Positions 17,332 to 26,160 of a stretch of DNA of 64,000 bases are shown piece after piece. The DNA comes from Rhodanobacter sp. OK091 (lineage in GTDB: Bacteria > Pseudomonadota > Gammaproteobacteria > Xanthomonadales > Rhodanobacteraceae): assembly GCF_900142825.1 (NCBI RefSeq), contig NZ_FRCH01000005.1, positions 62,001 through 126,000 on the forward strand, in the 5' to 3' direction. The notes below the pieces were generated by a model. The model was not told where the DNA came from. It did not search any database and worked only from the letters and a program-made list of their open reading frames with translations. Numbering within the stretch: position 1 is the first letter of the stretch; each line of letters starts with the position of its first letter. The position numbers were made by a program, and so were the translations under genes.

Positions 17332-18006
17332 TCAAAAACAGCCGGTGCTGTGTGAACCGATGCCGCTGGCATGGACGCGGCTGCGCCAGTCGAAGCGGCT
17401 GCTGTCGGCAACCACCAGATCCAGCCAGTACTCGGGCACGCTTTCGCTGCGTTCGCTCATGCGGGCGGGGAAGCCGGCGGCGACCACTTCATCACGGCGC
17501 TTGCGCGCGTTCGCCGGATCCTTGAACAAGCCCAGCGAAACGGTATTGGGCTGATCGCCGGAACTGACCACGAAATAATCGCTGATCTGGTGCGCACCAA
17601 GCTGCCGCGCCTGCTCCAGCGCCTGGGCGCGGCTGCTGGCAGCCGGCAGATACACCCACCAGCCACCTGACTGACTGGCCTGCTCCTGGCGCGAACGCAT
17701 GCGCGTGGCCTGCGCAGTGAGCGCCTGACGCGCATTGCGCAGATCCTGCGGCGTCGCGAACGGACCCAAGGCGACGCAGCTGTAACTGAGGGCGGATGAC
17801 GTCGCCGTGTCCGCTACCGGCGGGGCCGCCGTGGCAGGCGTCGAGGGTGCCGGTGCGGTCTGCGGCAGCTCCGACAGGAGACGCAGCTCCGTCACGCCCG
17901 GATCGCTGGCGCTGCCACCCCGGGCATACGGCTGCCCCAGCAACAGCCAGGCGCCCACAGCAATATTGAGTGCGCTCAAAAGCACAAACAGCAGACGCAG
18001 AAACAT
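17332..18006 (-). CDS. SPOR-domain membrane protein
   Basis: A 224-residue protein with one N-terminal membrane anchor (MFLRLLFVLLSALNIAVGAW), a Pro/Ala/Thr-rich periplasmic linker, and a C-terminal peptidoglycan-binding SPOR-like domain (residues about 100-205, with CVALGPFATPQDLRNARQAL and FVVSSGDQPNTVSLGLFKD). SPOR domains bind glycan strands lacking stem peptides at division sites. The start at 18006 has GGGGGTT upstream. It follows birA and coaX on the same strand, probably as one operon. Confidence 0.88.
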   Translation of the reverse strand: MFLRLLFVLLSALNIAVGAWLLLGQPYARGGSASDPGVTELRLLSELPQTAPAPSTPATAAPPVADTATSSALSYSCVALGPFATPQDLRNARQALTAQATRMRSRQEQASQSGGWWVYLPAASSRAQALEQARQLGAHQISDYFVVSSGDQPNTVSLGLFKDPANARKRRDEVVAAGFPARMSERSESVPEYWLDLVVADSSRFDWRSRVHASGIGSHSTGCF

Positions 18007-18058
18007 CGAACCCCCATCACCCGGCAGCAATCGCCATTCTAGACGGACCGCGCCGGCG

Positions 18059-18799
18059 TCATGGCGTGTTGGCCCACACGGCCAGGCCACGCAGCACGCT
18101 GTCTTGACTTAGCTGGGCCGGTATCGAGAGCAACGACGCCAGGCGTGCCGCATCGCCGCCGCCGAGGATCAGCGCCGGCGTGGTGCCCAGCCGCGGCGCC
18201 ATCCGCGCGGCGAAGCGCTCGATCAGCGCGGCCGCCGCCTGCCAGCAGCCCGACACCACCGCGTCGGCAGTGTTGTCGGCCAGTTCGAGAATGTCGCCGG
18301 GGCGATCGGGTCGCACCCGGGCGGTCGCGTCCAGCAGCGATTGCTGCATCAGCTGCGGACCCGGCGCGATCAGACCACCCAGATGCTGGCCATCGGCGGC
18401 CAGCGCATCGAGGGTAAGCGCGGTGCCTGCACCGGCCACGATGCAGGGCGCATGGCCATCGGCGCGCGCCGCGACCATCGCAAGGAAACGATCCACGCCC
18501 AGCCGTTGCGGCTCGGCATACGCGTTGCGCACGCCGCAGGCACTGGCGGGCGTGCGCAACCAGCTGGGCGCGCGGGCGAACAAGCGTTCCGTAACGTTGG
18601 TTACCTGGGCTTCGCGCGCGGTGTCGACGACCGACGCTGCGATCACCGTCACCGGCCGCTGCAGTTCGGCCCAGGCCGATTCCAGCGCCGTCGCCATGTC
18701 CGGTTGCCAGTCGACTGCGCCGCGCGCCAGCCATCCGGCTGATTGCGCCTGCAGCGCCCACTTCAGCCGCGTATTGCCCATGTCGAGCAGCAACTTCAT
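18059..18799 (-). CDS. coaX: Type III pantothenate kinase
   Basis: A 246-residue ASKHA-fold kinase phosphorylating pantothenate, the first step of coenzyme A synthesis. It has the N-terminal phosphate loop LLLDMGNTRLKW, the RLGVDRFLAM motif and VAGAGTALTLDAL. Its ATG overlaps the birA stop by 4 nt (18796-18799), so translation is coupled. The birA-coaX pairing is common in Xanthomonadales. Confidence 0.95.
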   Translation of the reverse strand: MKLLLDMGNTRLKWALQAQSAGWLARGAVDWQPDMATALESAWAELQRPVTVIAASVVDTAREAQVTNVTERLFARAPSWLRTPASACGVRNAYAEPQRLGVDRFLAMVAARADGHAPCIVAGAGTALTLDALAADGQHLGGLIAPGPQLMQQSLLDATARVRPDRPGDILELADNTADAVVSGCWQAAAALIERFAARMAPRLGTTPALILGGGDAARLASLLSIPAQLSQDSVLRGLAVWANTP

Positions 18800-19788
18800 G
18801 GGCGACGTACCGTGACTTCCGCGCTGTCGATCTGCCGCACGCTGCCGTCGGCCATGCGAACCCGCAATGCGCCGCGCGCATCCACGCCGGCGCCGATGGC
18901 GTCGAATGCGCCGAGTACGCCACTCAGCTGCAATGGCTGATCGCGCAGCAGATCATGTCGCGCATAGTCGTCGACGAAGCCGGCGAAACCGTCACGCTCG
19001 AATTGCCGCAAGCCCTCGACCAGCGCCTCGACCAGTACCGCGGCGACACGGTTGCGGTCCGGTGGCGTACCGCCGGCCAGCGTGGCCAGATCGCAAGCCG
19101 GTTGCCCGGCCTGTGTGCGCAAAGCCGCGGTCAGTCGCAGATTGAGGCCGATGCCGATGATCGCCGCGCACGGCCCTTGATATTCACCGCTGAGCTCGAC
19201 CAGGATGCCGCCCAGTTTGCCAGCCGGACGTTTATCGGCGGCGACCGCCAGCACGTCGTTCGGCCATTTCAAGCCGGCCCCGGCCATGCCCAGGTTTTCC
19301 AGCGTACGCAGCACGATCACGCCCAGCGCCAAAGACAGGCCACTCAACGCGGCAAAGCCCTGATCGAAGCGCTTGAGGCAGGACAGATACAGGTTCAGCC
19401 CCGGCGGCGACAGCCATCGGCGGCCACGCCGGCCACGGCCGGCGGTCTGGGTTTCGGCCAGCACGACGCTGAAATCCTTGGCCGTGGCGCCGCGGCGCTG
19501 CAGTTCGCTGGAGGTGGAATCTAGTTCCCAATGCACCTCCAGCGCGCCCAAGGCGCTCAGCGTAGAGGCCGGCAAGGCGGCGCGGATCTGGGTGGCATCC
19601 AGCATCTGCAGTGGCCACGGCAGCTGATAACCGGCAGCGCCACGCGCCTCGATCGGCACGCCACGGGCGCGCAAGGCCTCGACCTGTTTCCAGATGGCGG
19701 CCCGGGTCACCCCGGCCTGCGCCGCGAGGCCCTCGCCCGGAAGCGGCTCACCCGCGGCGAGCAGCGCCAGCAACTGCGCCGGCTGCAT
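18796..19788 (-). CDS. birA: Bifunctional biotin-protein ligase / biotin operon repressor
   Basis: A 330-residue protein with an N-terminal winged helix (residues about 1-60, GLAAQAGVTRAAIWKQVEAL) and a biotin-protein ligase domain containing the biotinyl-AMP loop AGRGRRGRRW (about 117-125), LKWPNDVLA and KLGGILVE, plus a C-terminal SH3-like part. It attaches biotin to carboxylase carrier protein and, having the HTH, probably also represses biotin genes. The start at 19788 is placed where the HTH begins; the frame is open 45 codons upstream but unlike the family. Confidence 0.93.
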   Translation of the reverse strand: MQPAQLLALLAAGEPLPGEGLAAQAGVTRAAIWKQVEALRARGVPIEARGAAGYQLPWPLQMLDATQIRAALPASTLSALGALEVHWELDSTSSELQRRGATAKDFSVVLAETQTAGRGRRGRRWLSPPGLNLYLSCLKRFDQGFAALSGLSLALGVIVLRTLENLGMAGAGLKWPNDVLAVAADKRPAGKLGGILVELSGEYQGPCAAIIGIGLNLRLTAALRTQAGQPACDLATLAGGTPPDRNRVAAVLVEALVEGLRQFERDGFAGFVDDYARHDLLRDQPLQLSGVLGAFDAIGAGVDARGALRVRMADGSVRQIDSAEVTVRRP

Positions 19789-20003
19789 CAGCCAGTCCCG
19801 GTCGCGGTGGCGATCGCCAGTTGGTGGCAATCGGAGAAGGAGAAACCTGGCAGGATGGGCATCGGCGGATTTTAGCCCGGCTCGCGCGTCGTGCGGCATG
19901 CGGCGTCGCGTGACAGCCGTCAAAACGGCAGCACTGGCACGCCGCCGGCGTTTCTGAGACGATCAGGACCTTCGCTTGCGGGTCGTCAGGGAGTTCGATC
20001 GCC

Positions 20004-20333
20004 ATGCGCCTCACCCATTGGCTTGTCGGTTGCGCCTTGTGCATTGCCGGAATCGGCAGTGCCACGGCAGCGAGTTTGGAAACCCAGCAGGGGCAGGACA
20101 GCTCCTCACACACTGCGCTCGAGAGCACCAGCTCGCACGACGGCAACACCAGCAGCGGCGGCGATGCGCTGGGGTTGAATCGCGATTGCCCGTCGGCCAG
20201 AAGCAGCGACAACTCAGGCAGTACCTCCAGCAACGGCAACGATCGCTCGGGCGGCGGTGGTTCGTCGGTATCGATGCCGGCCCGCCGGCCGCATCTGGGC
20301 TGGCAATCGCTGCTGCCTGGATCAATCCAGTAG
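20004..20333 (+). CDS. Secreted serine/asparagine-rich small protein
   Basis: A 109-residue protein with a clear signal peptide (MRLTHWLVGCALCIAGIGSA, cleavage after the TAA-like region near residue 23). The mature part is very rich in Ser, Gly, Asn and Asp and low in hydrophobics, ending in a short conserved-looking tail, RRPHLGWQSLLPGSIQ. GGGAG lies upstream of the ATG. No known domain. It ends 11 bp before the proposed start of mtfA, so the two may form an operon. Confidence 0.72.
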   Translation: MRLTHWLVGCALCIAGIGSATAASLETQQGQDSSSHTALESTSSHDGNTSSGGDALGLNRDCPSARSSDNSGSTSSNGNDRSGGGGSSVSMPARRPHLGWQSLLPGSIQ

Positions 20334-20344
20334 CACTCGGCGTC

Positions 20345-21139
20345 GTGCCCGGGCGTTGGTGGCGATCGCTGCGGGCTCGGTTCGAACCCCCTCCGATTGC
20401 AGACTCGCTGTGGCGGCGCGCATTGATCGGCTGCCCACTGGCACGTCGGCTGGATCCCGAACGGCAATACGAACTGCGCCAGCTGGCCACGCTGTTCCTC
20501 GCCCGCAAAAATTTCCATGCGCTGGCGGGGGCCGTACTCGACGATTACTGGCGGCTGCTGATTGCCATGCAAGCGTGTCTGCCGGCCCTGCGGCAAGGCG
20601 CTGCCAGCTTGCGCGGCTGGCGCGAGATACTCATCTATCCGGGCGAGTTCAAAGTGCGCCGCAGCCATCACGATGACCATACCGGCGTCGTCACCGAAGG
20701 CGACGAAGTACGGATCGGGGAGGCGTGGGAACATGGCCCACTGGTATTGTCATTGGCCGATGTGCAGTTGGATCTGGAGCAGCCGTGGGACGGCTACAAC
20801 GTGGTCGTGCACGAGATGGCCCACAAGCTGGATATGCTAGACGGCCCGCCCGATGGCGTACCGCCGCTGGTGGAGATTCCGCGGCGGCGCTGGATCGAGC
20901 AGTTCCAGCTGGCCTATGACCGGCTGGTCGATACTCCGCCGGACAGTCACGCCAGCCCGATCGACCACTACGCAACGGAAAGTGCCAGCGAATATTTCGC
21001 AGTGGTCAGCGAACTGCACTACTCGCAACCGGCGTTGTTGCGCGAGGCGGAGCCGGCAATCGCCGATCTGCTGGAGGCGTTCTACGGCCGCTCGCCCGCC
21101 GAAGGTTGCGAACCGCCTGGCTTATGCCGTCCGCGCTGA
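20345..21139 (+). CDS. mtfA: MtfA-type M90 zinc metallopeptidase
   Basis: A 264-residue cytosolic protein related to E. coli MtfA (265 residues), which binds the Mlc repressor and has aminopeptidase activity. It carries the gluzincin motif VVVHEMAHKLDMLDG and the downstream SASEYFAVVSELHY, supplying a further metal ligand. I choose the GTG at 20345 because it precedes the conserved ADSLWRRALIGCPL region and gives the family length; no good ribosome-binding site is visible, so translation may depend on the preceding secreted-protein gene. It is convergent with phoQ, 9 bp away. Confidence 0.85.
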   Translation: MPGRWWRSLRARFEPPPIADSLWRRALIGCPLARRLDPERQYELRQLATLFLARKNFHALAGAVLDDYWRLLIAMQACLPALRQGAASLRGWREILIYPGEFKVRRSHHDDHTGVVTEGDEVRIGEAWEHGPLVLSLADVQLDLEQPWDGYNVVVHEMAHKLDMLDGPPDGVPPLVEIPRRRWIEQFQLAYDRLVDTPPDSHASPIDHYATESASEYFAVVSELHYSQPALLREAEPAIADLLEAFYGRSPAEGCEPPGLCRPR

Positions 21140-21148
21140 ACCTTCGAG

Positions 21149-22594
21149 TCAGCTCGCCGCCAGTCGCACGCTGAAGCGCGCGCCGCCGAATTCCGGCGAG
21201 CGATCGACCACCAGCTCGCCCTGATAGGCATGCACGATATCCTGCACGATCGACAGCCCGATGCCGTGGCCTTGCACTCGCTCGTCACCGCGCACGCCAC
21301 GCTGCAATACCTTTTCAATCTTTTCCTCAGCGATGCCCGGACCGTCGTCTTCCACGCTCAGGCTCAGCCCCGGTCGCTGCCGACCCGATTGCGGCCGCAT
21401 CTTCACCACCAGCAGCACGCGGTGACCCGCCCACTTGAACGCGTTCTCCAACAGATTGCCCATCAGCTCCAGCAGGTCGCCCTGCTCGCCGTAGAACACC
21501 GCGCCGTCCTCGATGTCGAATTCGCACAGCACATTCTTGGCGGCATAGACCTTTTCCAGACTCTGCACCAGATCTTCGGCGTGACCGGCGATCGGCACCG
21601 CGCTGGCGAAGGTGCGACGGCCCGTGGTGGCGGCGCGCGACAGCTGGTAGGCGACCAGTTCATCCATCCGCCGCACCTGGGCAAGCACGCTGCCGCGCAA
21701 CGATGGCTCATCGCCAGCCGTTGATTCCAGTTGTGAACGGATCACCGCCAGCGGCGTCTTCAGGCTGTGCGCGAGATCGGCCAGGGTATGCCGGTAACGG
21801 GTGCGCTGCTCGCGCTCGTTGTCGATGAACGCGTTGATGCGTTCGGTCAGACCGGTCAGCTCCAGCGGATACTGGCTGTCCAGCAGTTCACTGTCGCCGA
21901 GCTCTACCCGGCTCATGTCGCTGGCCACCTTGCGCAGCGGGGTCAGGCTCCAGCGCAGCAGCAACAGCTGCAGCACGATCAGCATCACACCGAGAATCGA
22001 CAGCCAGATCACCAGTGAGTGCCGGAACGCTGCGTTCACGCCTTCGAATTGCTCTTCAGTCTGCGCCACCGTCATGGTGAGCTGAACCGATTTGCCCTTC
22101 TCGCCGGTATCGAGCGCCACCCCGTAGCTGTAGTAGTACAGCCGACCCATGCGCGTATCGATCGGTCCGACGAATTGGCTCTGCCCCGGCTCCAGCGCTT
22201 TCAGGAAACTGAAGTCGCGGCCGATCGCCGACGACGACTCCCAGCGATACCCGTAATCACCCACGGCCACCGCGTACAACCCGGATCCCGGTCGCGAGAA
22301 ATTCGGATCCGGCAAGGTGTCGCTGGGCGGCAGCAGTTTGTTGCCGTAGCGATTGACTTCCGTATTGGTGATGTAGGCAATCGCGAAATTCTGCAGCCGG
22401 TCATGCAACGCGCTCAGCTCACGGTCCTTGTTCGCCTGTGAAAGGGTCAGCCCGACCAGGCCGAGGAATCCGGCCAGCACGAAGCCGGTGGCGATCGCCG
22501 CGCGTGCCGCCAGTGACAGCGGGCGGCGCGGCGATTCCAGCTCATTCGTCGTCGCCGTCGGTGCGCGGGATGGCAAAGCGGTATCCGCGTCCAC
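21149..22594 (-). CDS. phoQ: PhoQ-type sensor histidine kinase
   Basis: A 481-residue inner-membrane sensor. It has TM1 at about 28-50, a periplasmic sensor of about 135 residues, TM2 near 195, a HAMP-like region, the phospho-acceptor box TLADLAHSLKTPLAVIRSQL, and the HATPase motifs NLLENAFKWA, VEDDGPGIAEE and GHGIGLSIV. It pairs with the upstream phoP. No ATG fits: the best start is a GTG at 22594 that overlaps the end of phoP by 53 nt; a TTG at 22576 is an alternative. The expected signal (Mg2+, antimicrobial peptides) is inferred from the family. Confidence 0.88.
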   Translation of the reverse strand: MDADTALPSRAPTATTNELESPRRPLSLAARAAIATGFVLAGFLGLVGLTLSQANKDRELSALHDRLQNFAIAYITNTEVNRYGNKLLPPSDTLPDPNFSRPGSGLYAVAVGDYGYRWESSSAIGRDFSFLKALEPGQSQFVGPIDTRMGRLYYYSYGVALDTGEKGKSVQLTMTVAQTEEQFEGVNAAFRHSLVIWLSILGVMLIVLQLLLLRWSLTPLRKVASDMSRVELGDSELLDSQYPLELTGLTERINAFIDNEREQRTRYRHTLADLAHSLKTPLAVIRSQLESTAGDEPSLRGSVLAQVRRMDELVAYQLSRAATTGRRTFASAVPIAGHAEDLVQSLEKVYAAKNVLCEFDIEDGAVFYGEQGDLLELMGNLLENAFKWAGHRVLLVVKMRPQSGRQRPGLSLSVEDDGPGIAEEKIEKVLQRGVRGDERVQGHGIGLSIVQDIVHAYQGELVVDRSPEFGGARFSVRLAAS

Positions 22595-23234
22595 GTACCG
22601 TCTCGATGGGTTTGAGGGAGCCTTCCGGATCGAGCTTGCGCCGCAGCCGGCCGATGAACACTTCGAGCACGTTGGAATCGCGGTCGAAGTCCTGCTGGTA
22701 GATGTGCTCGGTGAGGTCGGCCTTGGAGACCAGCTCGCCGGCGTGCAGCATCAGGTATTCCAACACCTTGTACTCGTAGCTGGTCAGATCGACCAACTTG
22801 CCTTCCACCGTCACCGTCTGCGCGGTGGTGTCCAGCTTGATCATGCCGCAGGCCAGAATCGGCTTCGACCAGCCGCTGGCGCGACGCACCAGCGCGTTGA
22901 TCCGCGCCAGCAGTTCTTCGACGTGGAACGGCTTCACCAGGTAGTCGTCGGCGCCGTACTTCAGCCCCTCGACCTTGTCCTGCCAGCTGCCGCGAGCGGT
23001 CAGGATCAGGATCGGATAACGCTGGCCGGCCTCGCGCAGCGCCTTGACCAGATCCATGCCGGACATCTTGGGCAGGCCCAGGTCGATGATCGCCAGATCG
23101 AACGGCACCTCGCGGCCGAGGTAGATGCCCTCCTCGCCATCCTGCGCCGCATCGACCGCAAAACCGTCCCGCTTCAGGCGTGCCGCCAGCGTCTCGCGCA
23201 ACGGCGCCTCGTCCTCCACCAACAGGATGCGCAT
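22542..23234 (-). CDS. phoP: PhoP-type response regulator (OmpR/PhoB class)
   Basis: A 230-residue two-component regulator. The receiver domain has acidic pocket residues (VEDE), the phosphorylation site in LAIIDLGLPKMSG and Lys in DDYLVKPF. The C-terminal winged helix has SYEYKVLEYLM and RDSNVLEVFIGRLRRKLD. The start at 23234 shares one base with the PepSY gene stop. Order PepSY-phoP-phoQ matches a conserved arrangement in Xanthomonadales. Confidence 0.93.
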   Translation of the reverse strand: MRILLVEDEAPLRETLAARLKRDGFAVDAAQDGEEGIYLGREVPFDLAIIDLGLPKMSGMDLVKALREAGQRYPILILTARGSWQDKVEGLKYGADDYLVKPFHVEELLARINALVRRASGWSKPILACGMIKLDTTAQTVTVEGKLVDLTSYEYKVLEYLMLHAGELVSKADLTEHIYQQDFDRDSNVLEVFIGRLRRKLDPEGSLKPIETVRGRGYRFAIPRTDGDDE

Positions 23235-23551
23235 CAGTGTTTCTCCTTGCTGCCCGGATTCTTGCCGGGCGGGTTCTTGGTTGACGGTGTCGAAACTGGA
23301 TTCTTGCTCGCCTCGGAGGAAACCGCCATCTCTCGCACATGACCGTCCGGCGTGAGTACCTTGATGCGGTATTCCTGCCGGTGCCCGATTCCGCGCTGCT
23401 TGGCCGACAGCACCTTGCCCCCGGTATCCTGTTGCACCTTGAGTACCGCCTGATCCAGCGTCATCGCCGCCGACTGCGCCCCGGCCGTCGCCACAACACC
23501 CATGGACAGCCATATGAGCAGAGCAGGGATGAAGTTTTTGTGCGTTGTCAT
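23234..23551 (-). CDS. Secreted PepSY-domain protein
   Basis: A 105-residue periplasmic protein with a signal peptide (about residues 1-25) and one PepSY domain (TLDQAVLKVQQDTGGKVLSAK followed by YRIKVLTPDGHVREMAV). The C-terminus is a Lys/Pro/Ser tail. PepSY proteins are often inhibitory or sensing modules; as the first gene of the phoPQ operon, with a 1-nt overlap, it may modulate the sensor. This is inference. Confidence 0.85.
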   Translation of the reverse strand: MTTHKNFIPALLIWLSMGVVATAGAQSAAMTLDQAVLKVQQDTGGKVLSAKQRGIGHRQEYRIKVLTPDGHVREMAVSSEASKNPVSTPSTKNPPGKNPGSKEKH

Positions 23552-23633
23552 GCGTGAAAATTCCGCCCGGCAGCTGCCATGCTGTGTAGCCTAGGCAATC
23601 GGGGCTGAATACTGACCGGATGACCGTCAGCTG

Positions 23634-24665
23634 TCACGCGGTCACCGAGCAGGGCGCCAAAGCCTGTTCGAGCAGGCCCCAGCCCGCCCCCGGCAGATGC
23701 GCCCCTTCGCTGATCGTGCGGCGGAACGCACGCGCGCCCGGCTCGCCCTGGTACAACCCCAGCAAGTGCCTGCTGATGTGCTTGAGCGCGGTGCCGCGCA
23801 CCAGTTCGGCCTCGATATACGGACGCATGTGCCGCAGCACGTCGTCGCGCTGCGGCAGCGGCTCGCCGTACAGCGCCGCCTCGACCTGCGCCAGCAGATA
23901 CGGATCGTGGTACGCCGCGCGCCCCAGCATCACCCCATCCAGCCGGATCAGATGCGCCCGCACCTGTTCGACCGTGGTGATGCCGCCGTTGATCACCACG
24001 ATCAGCTGCGGAAACTCGCGCTTGAGCCGGTACACCCGCTCGTAGTCGAGCGGCGGGATCTCGCGGTTCTCCTTCGGCGACAGCCCCTGCAGCCACGCCT
24101 TGCGCGCATGCACCATCAGCACCTCGACGCCGGCAGCGAGCATGATCTCGGTGAAATGCTGCAGGCCGGCGTAGTCGTCCTGGTCGTCCACCCCGATGCG
24201 GCATTTCACCGTAACGGGTACGCTGACCGCATCGCGCATCGCCTTCACGCAATCGCCGACCAGCGCCGGCTCGCGCATCAGGCAGGCGCCGAAACGGCCC
24301 GACTGCACTCGATCGGACGGGCAGCCGACATTGAAATTGATTTCATCGTAGCCGGCCTCGGCGCCAAGACGCGCCGCCTGCGCCAGCTCATGCGGATCGC
24401 TGCCGCCCAGTTGCAGCGCCAACGGATGCTCCTGCTGGCTGTGCTCCAGCAGTCGCAGCTGTTTGCCGCGCACCAGCGCCGCGCTGGTCACCATCTCCGT
24501 ATATAGCCGCGCCCGCGGCGACAGCAGCCGATGAAAATAGCGGCAATGCCGATCGGTCCAATCCATCATCGGGGCGACGGATATGCGCCAGTCGCCGGGA
24601 TCCAGCGACTTTTGGCTCTGCAGCGGATTTTCTTTGATTTCTGTGGCGCTCACGTTCTTGGGCAT
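23634..24665 (-). CDS. dusA: tRNA-dihydrouridine(20/20a) synthase
   Basis: A 343-residue FMN enzyme reducing U20/U20a in the tRNA D-loop. It has the N-terminal VAPMMDWTDRHCRYFHRLL of the DusA subgroup, the catalytic cysteine in FNVGCPSDRVQ (Cys115), MVHARKAWLQGLSPKENR and VINGGITT. Length fits DusA. It is the only gene of its apparent transcription unit, followed by the PepSY-phoPQ genes 82 bp away on the same strand. Confidence 0.95.
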   Translation of the reverse strand: MPKNVSATEIKENPLQSQKSLDPGDWRISVAPMMDWTDRHCRYFHRLLSPRARLYTEMVTSAALVRGKQLRLLEHSQQEHPLALQLGGSDPHELAQAARLGAEAGYDEINFNVGCPSDRVQSGRFGACLMREPALVGDCVKAMRDAVSVPVTVKCRIGVDDQDDYAGLQHFTEIMLAAGVEVLMVHARKAWLQGLSPKENREIPPLDYERVYRLKREFPQLIVVINGGITTVEQVRAHLIRLDGVMLGRAAYHDPYLLAQVEAALYGEPLPQRDDVLRHMRPYIEAELVRGTALKHISRHLLGLYQGEPGARAFRRTISEGAHLPGAGWGLLEQALAPCSVTA

Positions 24666-24831
24666 TTCCGGCAGTTTTCGGGGTGTTTCGAGTATTACGG
24701 TGCCACGTTAGTTGCTTCATCAACGGTCATGTAGCGCCACTTCACGGGCAAGTATGGTTCAACGCCGCCGAAGCAACGACTCAATAACGAAGAACGAAGA
24801 CTTCCACGAATCCCGAGGATCGCAAGGACGC

Positions 24832-26160
24832 TTATTTTTTCCCCGGCAAATCGGATCGTCCCCTGACGGCGCGACGTGCCTTCGTCGGAGCGGAATCCGA
24901 GGAGCTACGGAAGGCCTCGCCCAAATCCGCACCGTCCATGGCGTACACCCGTTTGTCGCGCAAGCCGGCGATGCCATCCTGCCACGCCGACAGCATGCGC
25001 TTGCCGATGTCGACGAAACCCGGGTGCTCATTCATGGCGTCACGCACGCGGGGGCCAACGTCGATCATCGCGTCCGTGATTCGATCGACCATGAGCCTCT
25101 GGTCCCGGGCGGAAATTCCAAAGGTCGCCGTGATGAATTGCTGAAGCTGCTTCCTGGGCGCCCAGGTCTTCCTCCCGCCGAGGGCTATGCCCGGTGGGTT
25201 GTTGCTGTAGTCCGCATAGGCTGCGGTAGTGATCATGCCGCAAGCGGGGGTGAGATGGACGTCCTCTCGGCCGGTGTAGAGCAAGGCGACATTTTTCGCA
25301 TGGCAGTTGGCGTTTCGGAGCGCATAGGTCAGAAGCAGCATGACCGCCATTTGCTGAAAGACACCGGACCGGTTGGCGACCGGTACGTGATCCCGCACAG
25401 CCTTCCCGATACGCTCCCAAGTCGTCTCATACTTGGCCGCCGGGCGCAGCCCAAGCAGCGCGCAGAAGTCCTCCATGCCCCAGTGGGGAACGCCATGCTC
25501 GTCCACGTCGAAGCGGTGGACGATCAACGCCTGGCCATCACGCGAGATCTCGGTCCTGGCGGTGGGCATGACCTGGGCTGCGACTTGCATGCACAGGTGC
25601 TCGTTCAAGGTAACAAACGGCAAAAGCCTGGATGAGCCTTTGATGATGTGACGGTGGGTGACCAGCGTTATCTTCTTGTGGGGACCCGCAGCTATCTTTT
25701 CTGCGTTCGCATCCAGGAATTTCGGAACCACGCCGGATACACCACTGGTGGCGTGCTGACGCACCAGCTCCGCGAAGGCCTCCTCGGAGTTGTCCCCTTG
25801 AAGCAGATCAGCGACATCCACCGGCTTGGGTGGTTCTTTCAAATTGACGCCCGGCGGCGCCACCTGGATGCGGCCGATCATGTTGCGGCCAATCACCGCC
25901 AACAACGCCATGGGACTGGCGCCGACATGCGGACCGAACTGCTCCTGCAACACCTGAAGCAGGTAGCCCTCCGGCAAATTCATCTGGAATATCGGATGCA
26001 GCACGTCGTCCCAGAGATAGGGGTCGTGGCGTACCCGCATGGTCAGAGAGACGAAGTCTTCCGGTGCCACGCCCTGGTGATAAGTCATCAAGCTTTTGAA
26101 GTCGCCAATGGACTCCAGCGCGGCGACTTCGCGACCAAGCACGTAGACCGAGAGCTTCAT
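24832..26160 (-). CDS. hipA: HipA-family protein, possibly a pseudokinase
   Basis: A 442-residue HipA-like protein, the kinase-fold member of a hipBA toxin-antitoxin pair. The N-terminal HipA domain, SGVSGVVPKFL (usual SGVQPK), HIIKGSS (Lys174) and LNEHLCMQVA are recognisable. The catalytic motifs are altered: the usual N-x-D-x-HAKN segment reads RNANCHAKN (Asn285), and the later PxYDM/L motif reads PACGM (Gly308). The spacing of 23 equals that between catalytic Asp309 and Asp332 of E. coli HipA, so both aspartates seem replaced. The frame is intact. It may be an inactive or repurposed kinase. Its ATG overlaps hipB by 4 nt. Confidence 0.88.
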   Translation of the reverse strand: MKLSVYVLGREVAALESIGDFKSLMTYHQGVAPEDFVSLTMRVRHDPYLWDDVLHPIFQMNLPEGYLLQVLQEQFGPHVGASPMALLAVIGRNMIGRIQVAPPGVNLKEPPKPVDVADLLQGDNSEEAFAELVRQHATSGVSGVVPKFLDANAEKIAAGPHKKITLVTHRHIIKGSSRLLPFVTLNEHLCMQVAAQVMPTARTEISRDGQALIVHRFDVDEHGVPHWGMEDFCALLGLRPAAKYETTWERIGKAVRDHVPVANRSGVFQQMAVMLLLTYALRNANCHAKNVALLYTGREDVHLTPACGMITTAAYADYSNNPPGIALGGRKTWAPRKQLQQFITATFGISARDQRLMVDRITDAMIDVGPRVRDAMNEHPGFVDIGKRMLSAWQDGIAGLRDKRVYAMDGADLGEAFRSSSDSAPTKARRAVRGRSDLPGKK

